The translations under genes were made by a program, and so were the position numbers. From Pontimonas salivibrio (lineage in GTDB: Bacteria; Actinomycetota; Actinomycetes; Actinomycetales; Microbacteriaceae), in NCBI RefSeq assembly GCF_002950575.1, contig NZ_CP026923.1:1240001-1304000 (forward strand): a stretch of 64,000 nt of DNA. Reading direction: 5' to 3'. Under the pieces are notes generated by a model. The model did not search any database, had not been told where the DNA came from, and saw nothing but the letters and a program-made list of their open reading frames with translations. Every line of letters starts with the position of its first letter. Position 1 is the first letter of the stretch. This document shows, one piece after another, positions 8,812 to 17,795 of the stretch.

Positions 8812-9825
8812 TCAGTGGTGTTGCCAGTTGGTGGAGTCCCGAACAATAAGATTCATTGGCAGGAGGACTTCGTACGCATTCTTGCCCTTGTTTTCCAGTT
8901 GCTGAAGGGTCAAGCGAGTGGCCCGCCTCGCGAAGTCTGAAATGTCCCTCCGCAGTGTGGTGATTGGCGGGCTGTGGAGGGTGCAAAGCGGACCATCTTC
9001 GGATGCAGCCAGAGCGAGCTCTGTTCCTATGCCAATTCCCAGGCTCCGTATTTCGTCCAGCACTCCCGCGAGGGCGCCCGTATTTCCATTGCCGACAATC
9101 AATGCACTTGGACGATCATTTCTTCCGAAGATCTCCTGGGCTGCGGACCGACCAAATTCTTCGGATCCACGCCCAGAAAGAAAGAGGCTTTCCTCAACTG
9201 GCAGACCATTTTTTAACAAGGTGTCCTTCACAGCCTTTGCCCGTTCACGGCTCGGATAGCCGGCGAGAGAACCATTGATCAGGGCGATGCGAGTGTGCCC
9301 CTGATCAATGAGATGTTGTGTCAGAACGACCGCCGCTGAATAGTGGTCGGTGAGAACAGCTGACACTCCCTCGACGTTCATCTGTCGATCAACCAGGAGT
9401 GTAGGAATACTTGGGTTAGTGAGATTTTTGGCTAACTCTTCCGCCTGATCGTCTGCAAACGACGCAATCAGTGCGTCAACTCGGCGCTGAAGCACAAGGC
9501 GCAGACCTTCGAGGTCGTTTGCGGGGTCGCCGTTGGAGTTGGCGAAGACGACTCCATAGCCAGCTTCACGAAGCTGGCTCTCGATGATGTCCACCATTTG
9601 TGCAATGGCGGGATTGAGGATGTCGTTGATAATTACACCCACGGTTTTGGTCGTTCCTCGGCGCAAACCAGCAGCCAACAAGTCCGGTTTGTACCCTGCC
9701 TCGTTGACGGCTTCTAGTACCCGTTCCCTCAGTGAATCAGAAACATTGGGGTACCCGCCGATAACTCGCGTCACCGATGCAGGCGAGACTCCTGCCTTTT
9801 TTGCGATGTCTCTAATCGTCGCCAC
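8812..9825 (-). CDS. LacI-family transcriptional regulator
   Basis: About 337 aa. The N-terminal helix-turn-helix is textbook LacI (TIRDIAKKAGVSPASVTRVI, then YPNVSDSLRERVLEAVNEAGY and LAAGLRRGTTKTVGVI hinge). A periplasmic-binding-protein-like sensor domain follows to the C-terminus, with DILNPAIAQMVDIIE and FGRNDRPSALIVGNG. I prefer the GTG at 9825, giving the usual V/MATIRDIAKKAG start with AGAGAGAAG in front; the frame is open to an ATG at 9852. It sits between two leftward transcription units and is likely the regulator of the whole 1-17.8 kb cluster, since a common motif lies upstream of its own gene, the hot-dog operon and the divergent FAD-oxidoreductase unit. Confidence 0.92.
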   Translation of the reverse strand: MATIRDIAKKAGVSPASVTRVIGGYPNVSDSLRERVLEAVNEAGYKPDLLAAGLRRGTTKTVGVIINDILNPAIAQMVDIIESQLREAGYGVVFANSNGDPANDLEGLRLVLQRRVDALIASFADDQAEELAKNLTNPSIPTLLVDRQMNVEGVSAVLTDHYSAAVVLTQHLIDQGHTRIALINGSLAGYPSRERAKAVKDTLLKNGLPVEESLFLSGRGSEEFGRSAAQEIFGRNDRPSALIVGNGNTGALAGVLDEIRSLGIGIGTELALAASEDGPLCTLHSPPITTLRRDISDFARRATRLTLQQLENKGKNAYEVLLPMNLIVRDSTNWQHH

Positions 9826-9870
9826 AGCACACTTCTCTCTGGATTTCCACAAACCTCTGTGTTCCCGAGT

Positions 9871-9884
9871 GAAAACGTTAACAG
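9871..9884 (+). promoter_or_regulatory. Putative operator of the cluster LacI regulator (site 2)
   Basis: GAAAACGTTAACAG, 46 nt upstream of the regulator start. It shares GAAAACG.TA with the sites at 8709 and 13586, and has the AACGTT centre usual for LacI-family operators. Autoregulation is the natural reading, but a single weak site is only suggestive. Confidence 0.3.
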
Positions 9885-9924
9885 AGCTTCTCGCTCCTCA
9901 GGGTGTAATTGTGGGTTTGGGCGC

Positions 9925-11247
9925 TTACCACCCCGCGCCCACAACGAAGGCAACGGTGGCCAGCAGTGGGAGCGCAAGAGCAATCACCCCAAGGACATAC
10001 ACAATATTTTCCTTAGCGAGCTCTGTACTTGATCGACCGAAGCGCCCCATTATGTAAAGGTTCAGGCCTCCGATTGGACTAATAGCAGCCGATGTACCCC
10101 AAGCCGCCGTACAGGCCATCGCAAAGAGCGTGGGGTCGGGGTGTAGCGGCGCGATGACGGTAGCGAGGACACCGATTGAAATGATCTGGTGCACACCGAG
10201 TGTCGAAAGCGCAACGACGCCAATCATTGCCAGCCACGCAAACCACACACCGAACTCAACTTCGGGCAGCGCGATGCGGGTTGTCTGGAGGTAAAAGGAA
10301 AATCCCACAGCCAGAACACCGGCTGAGGCAAACAATATTGACTCACTGCGCATACCCGGGAGCACATTTCGCGAATGCTCAAACAAACGTCGGACAACCA
10401 TTTTCGGATCTCGCCATAAAAGCAGCAAGATTGTCAGTCCTAACGATGCCATCAGGACAAGGTTGGTCGTGCGTACCTCCGGCCACAGCCAATGGCTACC
10501 CATGACGATAATGACAAGAATGATGGGGAGGAGGACAACTGTGGGGGCCAGAGGGTAACCCCGATAGTCAGCAACATCGTCTCCCATACGACGGATCACT
10601 CCCACCACGCCGAGAACGAGTGTCGCCATCGCAAACGCCAAGCCGAAGCTTACGAGCATGCTGACGTTGGCCCCCGGAGCAAATGTGAGTGCTGCCGCTG
10701 CAGCGGCCCAAAACGGCGACCAGTAGGCGCCGATTGAGTATGTACGCGATAACAACAGGGCATTAGGAAGGGTCAGTTTTTTACCACCCGCCAATTTGTC
10801 CCCCACCAGTGTCACCGCGCTGAGATTGATCACACTGCCCAGAAAATGGGACACCACTGCCGTTCGCAGGACGGCCTTGGGGCCTCGCAGTCGGGATGGT
10901 GATTCAACTTTTGGGCTTGCCACCATTGCCACAAAAGACACCGAAAGAATCATGGCAACGATGTCCTGGTTAATTGACAGAGCTGCCCCGAAAGTCGGCG
11001 TAAATCCCCGAAAAGCGGCGGCTACTGCCAGAGAAACACCGAGCGTCGACAAAATGGAAATCGCAATTTTTTGGCCCCGCCGAAGCCTCGAATAACCAGT
11101 GATACCAACCAGTAAGAGAAGTACCCCCGAAACAATCCTCGCAGCGGGGACGAAAACAGACACCATTACAGCAGTGACCAGGCCCACCATAAAAATGGCG
11201 AGTACCGCATCAACCCTTGAGCCGCCACCCCGGTCAGAAACACTCAT
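9925..11247 (-). CDS. Ion-transporter-superfamily permease, probably for an organic anion
   Basis: 440 aa integral membrane protein with about 11-12 hydrophobic helices. The paired re-entrant-like segments (SRTYSIGAYWSPFWAAAAAA near residue 165 and AWGTSAAISPIGGLNLYIMG near 390) resemble the SxxxSPxGG hairpins of the IT superfamily (DASS, CitM, ArsB, TRAP DctM). There is no signal peptide beyond the first helix. It is co-oriented with and 57 nt downstream of the D-tartrate dehydratase-like gene, so uptake of a di- or hydroxy-carboxylate is plausible. I do not recognise the exact subfamily. The C-terminus lies next to the regulator promoter. Confidence 0.7.
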   Translation of the reverse strand: MSVSDRGGGSRVDAVLAIFMVGLVTAVMVSVFVPAARIVSGVLLLLVGITGYSRLRRGQKIAISILSTLGVSLAVAAAFRGFTPTFGAALSINQDIVAMILSVSFVAMVASPKVESPSRLRGPKAVLRTAVVSHFLGSVINLSAVTLVGDKLAGGKKLTLPNALLLSRTYSIGAYWSPFWAAAAAALTFAPGANVSMLVSFGLAFAMATLVLGVVGVIRRMGDDVADYRGYPLAPTVVLLPIILVIIVMGSHWLWPEVRTTNLVLMASLGLTILLLLWRDPKMVVRRLFEHSRNVLPGMRSESILFASAGVLAVGFSFYLQTTRIALPEVEFGVWFAWLAMIGVVALSTLGVHQIISIGVLATVIAPLHPDPTLFAMACTAAWGTSAAISPIGGLNLYIMGRFGRSSTELAKENIVYVLGVIALALPLLATVAFVVGAGW

Positions 11248-11304
11248 TACTTCCCTCTCCTCATGGCACTACGAGGGACCGTGTTCCCGACCGGGGCAGT
11301 CACC

Positions 11305-12474
11305 TCAGGAGAGTTTGGCAAGAATGGGCGCGAGGGAGGATTTCGCCTCTAACCCGATTCCCGGAATGTCGGGCAAACCGACGTGCCCATCGACGACGTC
11401 AATAGAGTCGGCAAAACCCCCGAAAGGCTCGAAGATTCCTGGGTAGGACTCGGAGCCTCCCAGACCACACGCGGCGGCGATTGCGAGGTTGAATTGGTGT
11501 CCACCGTGGGGCACACACCGCCCAGCATCCCAACCTTTTTCCTTCAAGTCGGCCAGCGTTTTTTGATACTCCGTGAACCCATAACTCAATGCGGAGTCCA
11601 TCTGGAGTACGTCTCGGTCTTTACGCAAACCGCCATAAAGCACCAGGTTGTTTGCTTCTCCCCGGGAGAGCAGGTTTTCCCCGGTGGCCAGAGGGCCCTC
11701 ATACGAATCGGCAACCATTTTTAGTCCCTCAAAGTCGAGCGGATCGGTCGGCTCCTCGTACCAGTGGAGTGGATAGTTCCCCAAAGCGTTTCCGTATCGG
11801 ACGGCTTCAGCCCCGTCGAATCGTCCATTGGCGTCAACAGCGAGGGTGACACCTTCAGGTAGCGCGTCCAGCACTGCCTCGATGCGTTGGATGTCTTCTT
11901 CGAGCGAAGCGCCCCCGATTTTCATCTTCACGGTGCGATAGCCCATGCCCACATAATTGAGCATTTCTTCCACAAGCGCGTCGGTTCCCCGATCCGGGTA
12001 GTAATAACCCCCGGCCGCATACACCCAGACTTTCTCGAGTGGCTTTCCTAAGCCAACACCAGGAATTTCAGCCATCAGATTCTGAACAGGCTTCCCTGCA
12101 AGTTTCGCAGCAAGATCCCAAGACGCCATGTCGAGGATGCCTAGGGCGACAGCCCGGTCACCGTGGCCACCCGGTTTCTCGTTCACCATTGCCGCTTTCC
12201 AAATAAGCGCAGGATCTAGATGACCCGTTTCTGGGTTGATGAGGTTTTTCGAATCCTGTTCAAGCACGCGAGGGACGACCCGGTGCGACAAAATCCCTGG
12301 CTGGGCGTACCTACCGTTGGAGTTGAACCCGTAGCCGATGACTTTTTGCCCGTCACGAATTTCGTCGGTTTCTATCGCCAATACGCTGACGTCCATTTTA
12401 GAAAAGTTAATAAAGGCGTTAGCCATTTCCGATTCGATAGGAACCGTGATGTGGCGAATATCCGTGATCTTCAT
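11305..12474 (-). CDS. Enolase-superfamily dehydratase, D-tartrate dehydratase-like
   Basis: 389 aa. Seen: base motif KMKIGG (KxK) near 185, metal ligands AVDANGRFD, YEEPTDP and TGENL, and a late PHGGHQFNLAIA histidine motif. PHGGHQ is the arrangement I associate with D(-)-tartrate dehydratase of Bradyrhizobium (TarD) and related acid-sugar dehydratases. The expected reaction is syn/anti removal of water from a 2,3-dihydroxy acid, e.g. D-tartrate to oxaloacetate. It precedes the permease (57 nt) and follows the DapA-family gene (27 nt), likely one transcript. The D-malate/tartrate dehydrogenase at 5648 fits the same chemistry. Other hydroxy-acid substrates are possible. Confidence 0.8.
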   Translation of the reverse strand: MKITDIRHITVPIESEMANAFINFSKMDVSVLAIETDEIRDGQKVIGYGFNSNGRYAQPGILSHRVVPRVLEQDSKNLINPETGHLDPALIWKAAMVNEKPGGHGDRAVALGILDMASWDLAAKLAGKPVQNLMAEIPGVGLGKPLEKVWVYAAGGYYYPDRGTDALVEEMLNYVGMGYRTVKMKIGGASLEEDIQRIEAVLDALPEGVTLAVDANGRFDGAEAVRYGNALGNYPLHWYEEPTDPLDFEGLKMVADSYEGPLATGENLLSRGEANNLVLYGGLRKDRDVLQMDSALSYGFTEYQKTLADLKEKGWDAGRCVPHGGHQFNLAIAAACGLGGSESYPGIFEPFGGFADSIDVVDGHVGLPDIPGIGLEAKSSLAPILAKLS

Positions 12475-12501
12475 TCCGAATGCTCCTTAAGGTTTGAGGG
12501 T

Positions 12502-13419
12502 CTAAATCACGCCGGCGGACTTGAGGGCTGAGGCAACCTGGCCGCGGGCTTCAGCTTCCAGCGGCATCAATGGCGATCTCACGATGGCGTTCTTGAGAAG
12601 CCCCCTCTCGACCAAACCGAGCTTCATCGCCATCGTTGATTCCATGTGCGACTCTCGGTGATAGACCGCCCGAGTAATGGGCATCATCCGGTCGTATGCT
12701 TCCTTCGCCGCGTCATAATCGTGGGCTTTGGCTTTTTCGAGTAGCTCCACCATGAGTTCGGGTATGAGAGCGGCATACCCGACAAGCGCGCCATCTGATT
12801 CCCACATGGTGTGAAGCAGGAACTCGTCTTGACAGGTAAGCATCTGGATGTCGGGAAAATTTTGTCGAATGATGGGTGTTTCTACATCCCAACGAATCAT
12901 GTCCCGGGCGCCGTCTTTGATCGCAAACACACCGTCGAGCGCGCAGAGTTCGAGCAGGACATCTAGCGAATAGGTCGCTTTGGTTGTGTTGGGCCAGTTA
13001 AAGAGAATGATGGGCAACTCGGAAGCGTCGTAGACGGCACGGTAGCGGTCGCTGACGGCGGGCTTTTGGTACCCAAATCGCGTCCAAGACGCTGCCGGGA
13101 ACAAGAGGACAGAGTGCGCGCCAGCTTCCTTGGCCATTTCAGCTTCCCGGGCAACAACAGCGGTACCTTCGCCTGACACACCAGCCACGATGTGAAAATC
13201 CGGAACTTTTGCCGCCACGGTTTCGATGATCTCTCGACGCTCCTCTTCGAACAGGGAGGTTCCTTCGCCAGCGTGTGCATTTACCACCACACCCGTGACG
13301 CCGGGAATCGATTTCAACCATTTGGTGTAACTCACGACGGTGTCGTAGTCCACTGAGCCATCCTCATTGAATGGTGTGACAAGCGCGGGAGTGACGCCAC
13401 GCAGATCAGGAGCGTTCAT
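12502..13419 (-). CDS. DapA/N-acetylneuraminate lyase-family aldolase or dehydratase
   Basis: 305 aa class I aldolase-type TIM barrel. Schiff-base Lys in VFAIKDGARD (about residue 170), substrate-carboxylate loop NAHAGEGTSLFEEERREII replacing the GTTGE loop of DapA, and FNWPNTTKATY in place of YNxP, so the usual active-site Tyr is shifted or replaced. These changes argue against lysine biosynthesis and for a catabolic keto-acid lyase or dehydratase (KDG aldolase or 5-keto-4-deoxyglucarate dehydratase-like). First gene of the leftward unit, divergent from the FAD oxidoreductase; the shared 207-bp gap holds a putative operator. Confidence 0.85.
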   Translation of the reverse strand: MNAPDLRGVTPALVTPFNEDGSVDYDTVVSYTKWLKSIPGVTGVVVNAHAGEGTSLFEEERREIIETVAAKVPDFHIVAGVSGEGTAVVAREAEMAKEAGAHSVLLFPAASWTRFGYQKPAVSDRYRAVYDASELPIILFNWPNTTKATYSLDVLLELCALDGVFAIKDGARDMIRWDVETPIIRQNFPDIQMLTCQDEFLLHTMWESDGALVGYAALIPELMVELLEKAKAHDYDAAKEAYDRMMPITRAVYHRESHMESTMAMKLGLVERGLLKNAIVRSPLMPLEAEARGQVASALKSAGVI

Positions 13420-13585
13420 TTTAAAATCCCTCTTCCTCAGGTTTAGCCCTGTTTTTGAGCCGATTTAAGACAGTTCCTGGTAAGTCCAGTCCCGCTAATA
13501 CGGCTGCTGTTCTCATTGGTCAACAGCTCCGCCGAGCGTTTGTTGTCCGAAAAACATAAGACAAATCGCTTTGCAGTGTTGTATC

Positions 13586-13600
13586 TTGAAAACGATACCG
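13586..13600 (+). promoter_or_regulatory. Putative operator of the cluster LacI regulator (site 3)
   Basis: TTGAAAACGATACCG, 26 nt before the FAD-oxidoreductase start and inside the divergent gap 13420-13626. It is followed by ATAATTTTC, so GAAAA and TTTTC flank a CGATACCGATAA core, a loose dyad. Near-identical to the site at 8709. The rest of this gap has no gene. Confidence 0.4.
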
Positions 13601-13626
13601 ATAATTTTCCGGAAAGGAAAGCCCGC

Positions 13627-15111
13627 ATGTCTGGTGTTTCATCTCCCCTCATCCCCGAATCAGTCGACGTCGTTGTAGTGGGCGGTGGCGGCTCCGGGCT
13701 CTCCGCCGCGGTTTCAGCGGCGAAAAAGGGCCTCAAGGTCGCCCTGTTTGAAAGAAATGCGGAGGTGGGAGGTACCACGATCATGTCGGTGGGGTCGTTC
13801 ACCGCAGCAGGAACAACCTTCCAGAAGCGCAAAAAAATTGCGGACAGCGTTGACTGGATGATGGAGGACATGTGGAAGTTCGATGAAGAACTTCTGACCA
13901 ACGATGCCCCTCACCTGAGGCGACTGTATGCCACCCACTCGGCACGAGCGCTTCACTGGCTGCAAGGTCTCGGAGTGGCCTTTGCTGGGCCCTACCCGGA
14001 AGCACCGCACCGAGTTCCGCGGATGCATAATGTGATTCCAAACTCCAAGACCTATGGCGTTCGCCTCCTGGAAGCTGCCAAAAGAGCTGGAGTAACGGTG
14101 ATTACCGGTGCCGCTGTAGACGACCTCACAGTTGACGACGGCCGTGTATCCGGGGTTCAAGTCACCCGAGGCGGCAAAACCTCAACAGTGGCAGCTCGGG
14201 TGGGTGTTGTGCTGGCTTCGGGCGATTTCAGCGCCAGTAGGGCCCTCAGGGATGCGAATTTGAGCGTCGAGGCGGCAACCGCACTTCCTATTAACCAAGA
14301 TGCTCTGGGCCTTGGCCACGAGTTTGCGATCAAACACGGAGCAGGAACAAAGAACATGGACATGCTCTTTGGTCCACAACTGCGCTTCCCCGTCCCTGAA
14401 AAGGGTGGCTTCTTGGATCGACTTCCCACATGGAAATGGCTTTGCCAAATAGAGGCATTCATCGTTGGCAACGTGCCCACCTGGATGCTGAAGCCCGTTG
14501 TGAAGTCACTCCTCGTGGCGTGGATGTCCCCCACTGATGATTTGTTCCGCAGCGGCGGGATTCTGGTGAACTTCAGGGGAGAACGCTTTGGCCAAGAGGA
14601 GAAACCGGCATCAGAACTTGCGATGCAAGAAGGAAGTACCGGTTTCATCGTGATCGACGAGTCGATCGCTAAGAAATTTAATGGCGACCCACACTACATT
14701 TCCACCGCACCAGGGATTGCGTTCGCGTACTTCTCCGACTATAAGCGGGGGCGCCCCGACCTGGTGAGGGAGCACTCCAGTGTTGAAGAGCTTGCGCAAT
14801 CACTCCACCTGCCGCTCGACACAGTGAAGGCATCTTTGGAGGGGACAAACCTCAAGGCTCCCTTTGTCACGCTGGGCCCGGTGCTGAGCATGTTGACGGT
14901 CACGGAGGGTGCACTGAGCCTCGACGAGAATCTGAACGTCACGGACGCTTCTGGTCAGCCGATTCCTGGACTCTACGCTGTTGGAGCGATTGGGCAGGGT
15001 GGCATGCTGTTGAAAGGTCACGGACACCACATTGGTTGGGCGATGACCTCCGGTCTTCTTGCCGGTGAAAAACTCGCCGAAGAAGCGAACACGTTGAGAG
15101 TGAAGAAGTAA
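13627..15111 (+). CDS. FAD-dependent oxidoreductase of the fumarate reductase/3-ketosteroid dehydrogenase group
   Basis: 494 aa from the ATG at 13627, preceded by GGAAAGGAAA; an open frame upstream to 13516 is not protein-like. The N-terminus is a dinucleotide fold (VDVVVVGGGGSGLSAAVSAA), then VALFERNAEVGGTTIMSVGS. A mid-region LASGDFSAS, and the C-terminal FAD-closing motif LYAVGAIGQGGMLLKGHGHH are as in flavocytochrome-c/FrdA-like and ketosteroid dehydrogenase-like proteins. No signal peptide, so cytoplasmic. It starts the rightward unit with an RraA-like gene (5-nt gap), an enolase-superfamily gene and a TauE exporter. Likely role: reduction or oxidation of an unsaturated acid in the cluster's pathway; substrate unknown. 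Confidence 0.88.
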   Translation: MSGVSSPLIPESVDVVVVGGGGSGLSAAVSAAKKGLKVALFERNAEVGGTTIMSVGSFTAAGTTFQKRKKIADSVDWMMEDMWKFDEELLTNDAPHLRRLYATHSARALHWLQGLGVAFAGPYPEAPHRVPRMHNVIPNSKTYGVRLLEAAKRAGVTVITGAAVDDLTVDDGRVSGVQVTRGGKTSTVAARVGVVLASGDFSASRALRDANLSVEAATALPINQDALGLGHEFAIKHGAGTKNMDMLFGPQLRFPVPEKGGFLDRLPTWKWLCQIEAFIVGNVPTWMLKPVVKSLLVAWMSPTDDLFRSGGILVNFRGERFGQEEKPASELAMQEGSTGFIVIDESIAKKFNGDPHYISTAPGIAFAYFSDYKRGRPDLVREHSSVEELAQSLHLPLDTVKASLEGTNLKAPFVTLGPVLSMLTVTEGALSLDENLNVTDASGQPIPGLYAVGAIGQGGMLLKGHGHHIGWAMTSGLLAGEKLAEEANTLRVKK

Positions 15112-15116
15112 CGGCC

Positions 15117-15809
15117 ATGGAAACCCCTCACTCGTTGAGTCCCGAGCAGGTCGATTTCTTGAAATCGGTTGACAGTCCCACCATCGCTAATGCGATTGAA
15201 ACTCTGAACGTGAGGGATCGAACTGTTGGTTTTCTCGCGGGCGACATTCAATGCCAGTTCCCACAGCTTGGATCAATGGTGGGCATCGCCCTCACGGTAG
15301 AAATGTCCGACCGGCCAGGTCCAGTGGAAGGCAAAACAGGGATATGGGAAATGTGGGAGACCTTAGAGAAACTCCCCTCCCCCAACATCCTGGTGATTAA
15401 GGATGCCAGCGGGCGGCCCGAACGTGTGGCTTACGCCGGCGAAATCATGTCCCGTCTCGCGATGCGACTTGGCGCGGTGGGAATGGTGACCGATGGGGCG
15501 CTGCGAGACGTCTCAGAAGCCGAAGACATGGGCTTTAACTACTTTATGAAATACCCGGTGGTCTCACACAGCAATTTCCACGTCACGACCGTCGCCCGTC
15601 CCGCCCACATCGGCGGGGAAGTCATTTCGACGGGCGATATTCTCCACGGCGACAGAAACGGAATCGTTGTCATCCCCTGGGAAGTGCTGGACGACTTGCC
15701 ATCAGCCGTGGAGAAGATCCGGACCCAAGAAACAGCCGATATGGACCTCATCGCCTCTGATGAGTTCACCCTCGACCGATACAAGGAATTCCGAAACTAC
15801 GGCAAATAG
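15117..15809 (+). CDS. RraA-like / 4-hydroxy-4-methyl-2-oxoglutarate aldolase-family protein
   Basis: 230 aa. The RraA fold is indicated by SVDSPTIANAIETLN at the start, VIKDASGRPERVAYAGEIMSR, GAVGMVTDGALRDVSEAE (the metal-binding xDGxxRD motif) and GDILHGDRNGIVVIP. Catabolic members are class II pyruvate aldolases or oxaloacetate decarboxylases; RraA of E. coli inhibits RNase E. In this catabolic unit an aldolase/decarboxylase role is favoured: it could remove CO2 or pyruvate from a product of the neighbouring dehydratases. Tight spacing (5 nt after the FAD gene, 14 nt before the next) shows co-transcription. Confidence 0.88.
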   Translation: METPHSLSPEQVDFLKSVDSPTIANAIETLNVRDRTVGFLAGDIQCQFPQLGSMVGIALTVEMSDRPGPVEGKTGIWEMWETLEKLPSPNILVIKDASGRPERVAYAGEIMSRLAMRLGAVGMVTDGALRDVSEAEDMGFNYFMKYPVVSHSNFHVTTVARPAHIGGEVISTGDILHGDRNGIVVIPWEVLDDLPSAVEKIRTQETADMDLIASDEFTLDRYKEFRNYGK

Positions 15810-15823
15810 GGAGGCGGGGCGCG

Positions 15824-17002
15824 ATGCACATTACCGGTATAGCCGTCACGGAGATTAGCGCGCCCCTTGACCGCCCCTATTGGATGTCCTTGGAGCCATA
15901 CCGCACGGCGTCCGAACTGATTGTCAGTATCAGCACAAGCGAGGGCATCACCGGTCTTGGAGAAATTCACGGTCGACCTCTTCATCAGATCGCGGAGCTG
16001 ATCATCGAGAGCTTCGCGCCCAGCCTGATTGGGCGCTCGCCCGAAGACATTGACGAAATATGGCAGTCATTATTTGACCTCAGCGTGACACGGGCGGGTT
16101 CAGCGCTCGGTGAATCACACGGTCAGCCTCATTTTGGCTCCGGGGTTCGCCCACAACTTATGGCCGCAATCGCGGGGATTGATATCGCCCTGTGGGACAT
16201 CATCGGCAAGACACAGCAGATGCCACTGTGGCGTTATTTTGGGGCAAAACAACCCCACGTTGACTGTTACGCCAGTGGAGGTTACTACGGGCCAGAAGGA
16301 GAGAGTTACACCGCTGAACTGGCTCAGGAAATGGCTGGCTACGTCGCCCTTGGATATCCGGCGGTCAAAATGAAGGTTGGGGGCCTAAGCCTCAGCGCCG
16401 ACGTAGAGCGGGTTGCGGCAGTTCGTGAAGCCATCGGACCAAACACCGACTTGATGCTGGATGCTAATCAGGCATATTCGCTAGAGGAAGCCATTTCAGC
16501 GGCCACCGCGTTTGCCCCGTACTCCATTCGATGGTTGGAAGAACCCCTCCATTGGTACGACTCGATTCGGGGTCTTGGTGAACTCGCCCAACACACCGCC
16601 ATCCCGCTGGCATCGGGAGAAAGCGAGATTACCCGACACACATGTCGCGACCTGATCGAACTTGGGCACGTGAGCGTTATGCAGTTTGACGCCACCCGTG
16701 CGGGTGGCGTCACCGAATGGCGACGGGTTCAACAACACGCACTCCCGCACGGAGTCGGAATGGCCCCCCACCATGATCCCCAAATACACGGCCACCTCAT
16801 AGCTGCCTCACCCAATGGCCTGATTCAAGAGGTTTTCCCCAATGCCTCACGGGACCCACTATGGGATTCACTTTTTATCGGTAAGCCAGAGATTCATGAC
16901 GGGGTACTCACCCTCTCCGAACAACCCGGTTGGGGGTGGGAGCTGAACCCTGAAGGCTTGAGCCAATTTGGCAAGAACACCTGGCAGGTGGGAAAGCTCT
17001 AA
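15824..17002 (+). CDS. Mandelate racemase/muconate lactonizing-type enolase-superfamily enzyme
   Basis: 392 aa with all enolase-superfamily landmarks: capping N-terminal domain, KMKVGG (KxK base) near 183, metal ligands MLDANQAY, WLEEPLHWYD and ASGESE, a QFDATRAGG Asp, and APHHDPQIHGHLIAA with the second-base His, which makes it a mandelate racemase-subgroup enzyme (Asp-His dyad plus KxK). Such enzymes dehydrate or epimerise acid sugars. It is the second enolase-superfamily member in this cluster and diverges clearly from the tartrate dehydratase-like one (PHGGHQ versus PHHDPQ). Its substrate is unknown. Stop TAA at 17000-17002. Confidence 0.88.
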   Translation: MHITGIAVTEISAPLDRPYWMSLEPYRTASELIVSISTSEGITGLGEIHGRPLHQIAELIIESFAPSLIGRSPEDIDEIWQSLFDLSVTRAGSALGESHGQPHFGSGVRPQLMAAIAGIDIALWDIIGKTQQMPLWRYFGAKQPHVDCYASGGYYGPEGESYTAELAQEMAGYVALGYPAVKMKVGGLSLSADVERVAAVREAIGPNTDLMLDANQAYSLEEAISAATAFAPYSIRWLEEPLHWYDSIRGLGELAQHTAIPLASGESEITRHTCRDLIELGHVSVMQFDATRAGGVTEWRRVQQHALPHGVGMAPHHDPQIHGHLIAASPNGLIQEVFPNASRDPLWDSLFIGKPEIHDGVLTLSEQPGWGWELNPEGLSQFGKNTWQVGKL

Positions 17003-17030
17003 AGATCATGACCCGTCAGAGCCACTCCCC

Positions 17031-17795
17031 GTGCTGATTTTTTCGGCAATCAGCGTCGTCCTTGGATCAATCAGCCAACGAGTTGCAGGGCTTGGGTTTG
17101 CCCTGCTCGTCGCCCCCGTATTCGTCCTCACCTTCGGCCCCTACGACGGAGTAGTGCTGATCAACTACGCAGGAACCCTGTCATCTGTTGTCGTACTCAT
17201 GAGACTGTGGAAGGACGTGAACTGGCGGACATACCTTGCACTTGGTCCACCAGCCGCCTTAGCCATCATTCCCACAAGCTATGTGGTGGTGAACTTTCAA
17301 GGCCCAGGCCTCCAAATAGCAATCGGCCTGATTGTGATTGCCGGACTCACCTTGGTTCTTTCCCGACCGAAAGTCACCAAACAAATCACCCCCCGGTGGT
17401 GGGTCACCATGGTGGCGGGCGGCGCAGCTGGGGTAACCAGTGCAACAGCTGGGGTGGGTGCTCCTCCGATGGGGATTTATGCAGCCGCCACCGGTTGGCC
17501 ACAACGCGAATTTGCCGCAACATTACAACCGGTGTTCATCACCACCGGAGCAACGTCATTTCTCACCAAAGTGTCCTTCGCCGGAGGTTTACCTAGTTTC
17601 CACTGGTCCATTTGGGTGGGGGTACTCGTCTTAAGCGCTGTTGGTCTTTCCTTGGGGGAGGTTGTGAAGAACCTCATTTCCGGTAACACCGCGCGAACCA
17701 TCGCTTTCGCACTGTGCTATCTGGGAGCGACAATGGCCACGATTGACGGCCTGCTTCAATATTTCTTCACCACGGGAACCGCCCTCCCGGGCTAA
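17031..17795 (+). CDS. TauE/SafE-family membrane exporter
   Basis: About 254 aa from a GTG at 17031, 7-8 transmembrane helices. The family pattern is an N-terminal helix pair (VLIFSAISVVLGSISQRVAG, LGFALLVAPVFVL) and a repeated second half starting GGAAGVTSATAGVGAPPMGIY. TauE/SafE proteins carry small anions such as sulfite, sulfoacetate or carboxylates across the membrane. The frame stays open upstream to 16968, overlapping the enolase-superfamily gene by 35 nt; the GTG choice is uncertain because no strong ribosome site is visible. Last gene of the rightward unit. Confidence 0.8.
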   Translation: MLIFSAISVVLGSISQRVAGLGFALLVAPVFVLTFGPYDGVVLINYAGTLSSVVVLMRLWKDVNWRTYLALGPPAALAIIPTSYVVVNFQGPGLQIAIGLIVIAGLTLVLSRPKVTKQITPRWWVTMVAGGAAGVTSATAGVGAPPMGIYAAATGWPQREFAATLQPVFITTGATSFLTKVSFAGGLPSFHWSIWVGVLVLSAVGLSLGEVVKNLISGNTARTIAFALCYLGATMATIDGLLQYFFTTGTALPG

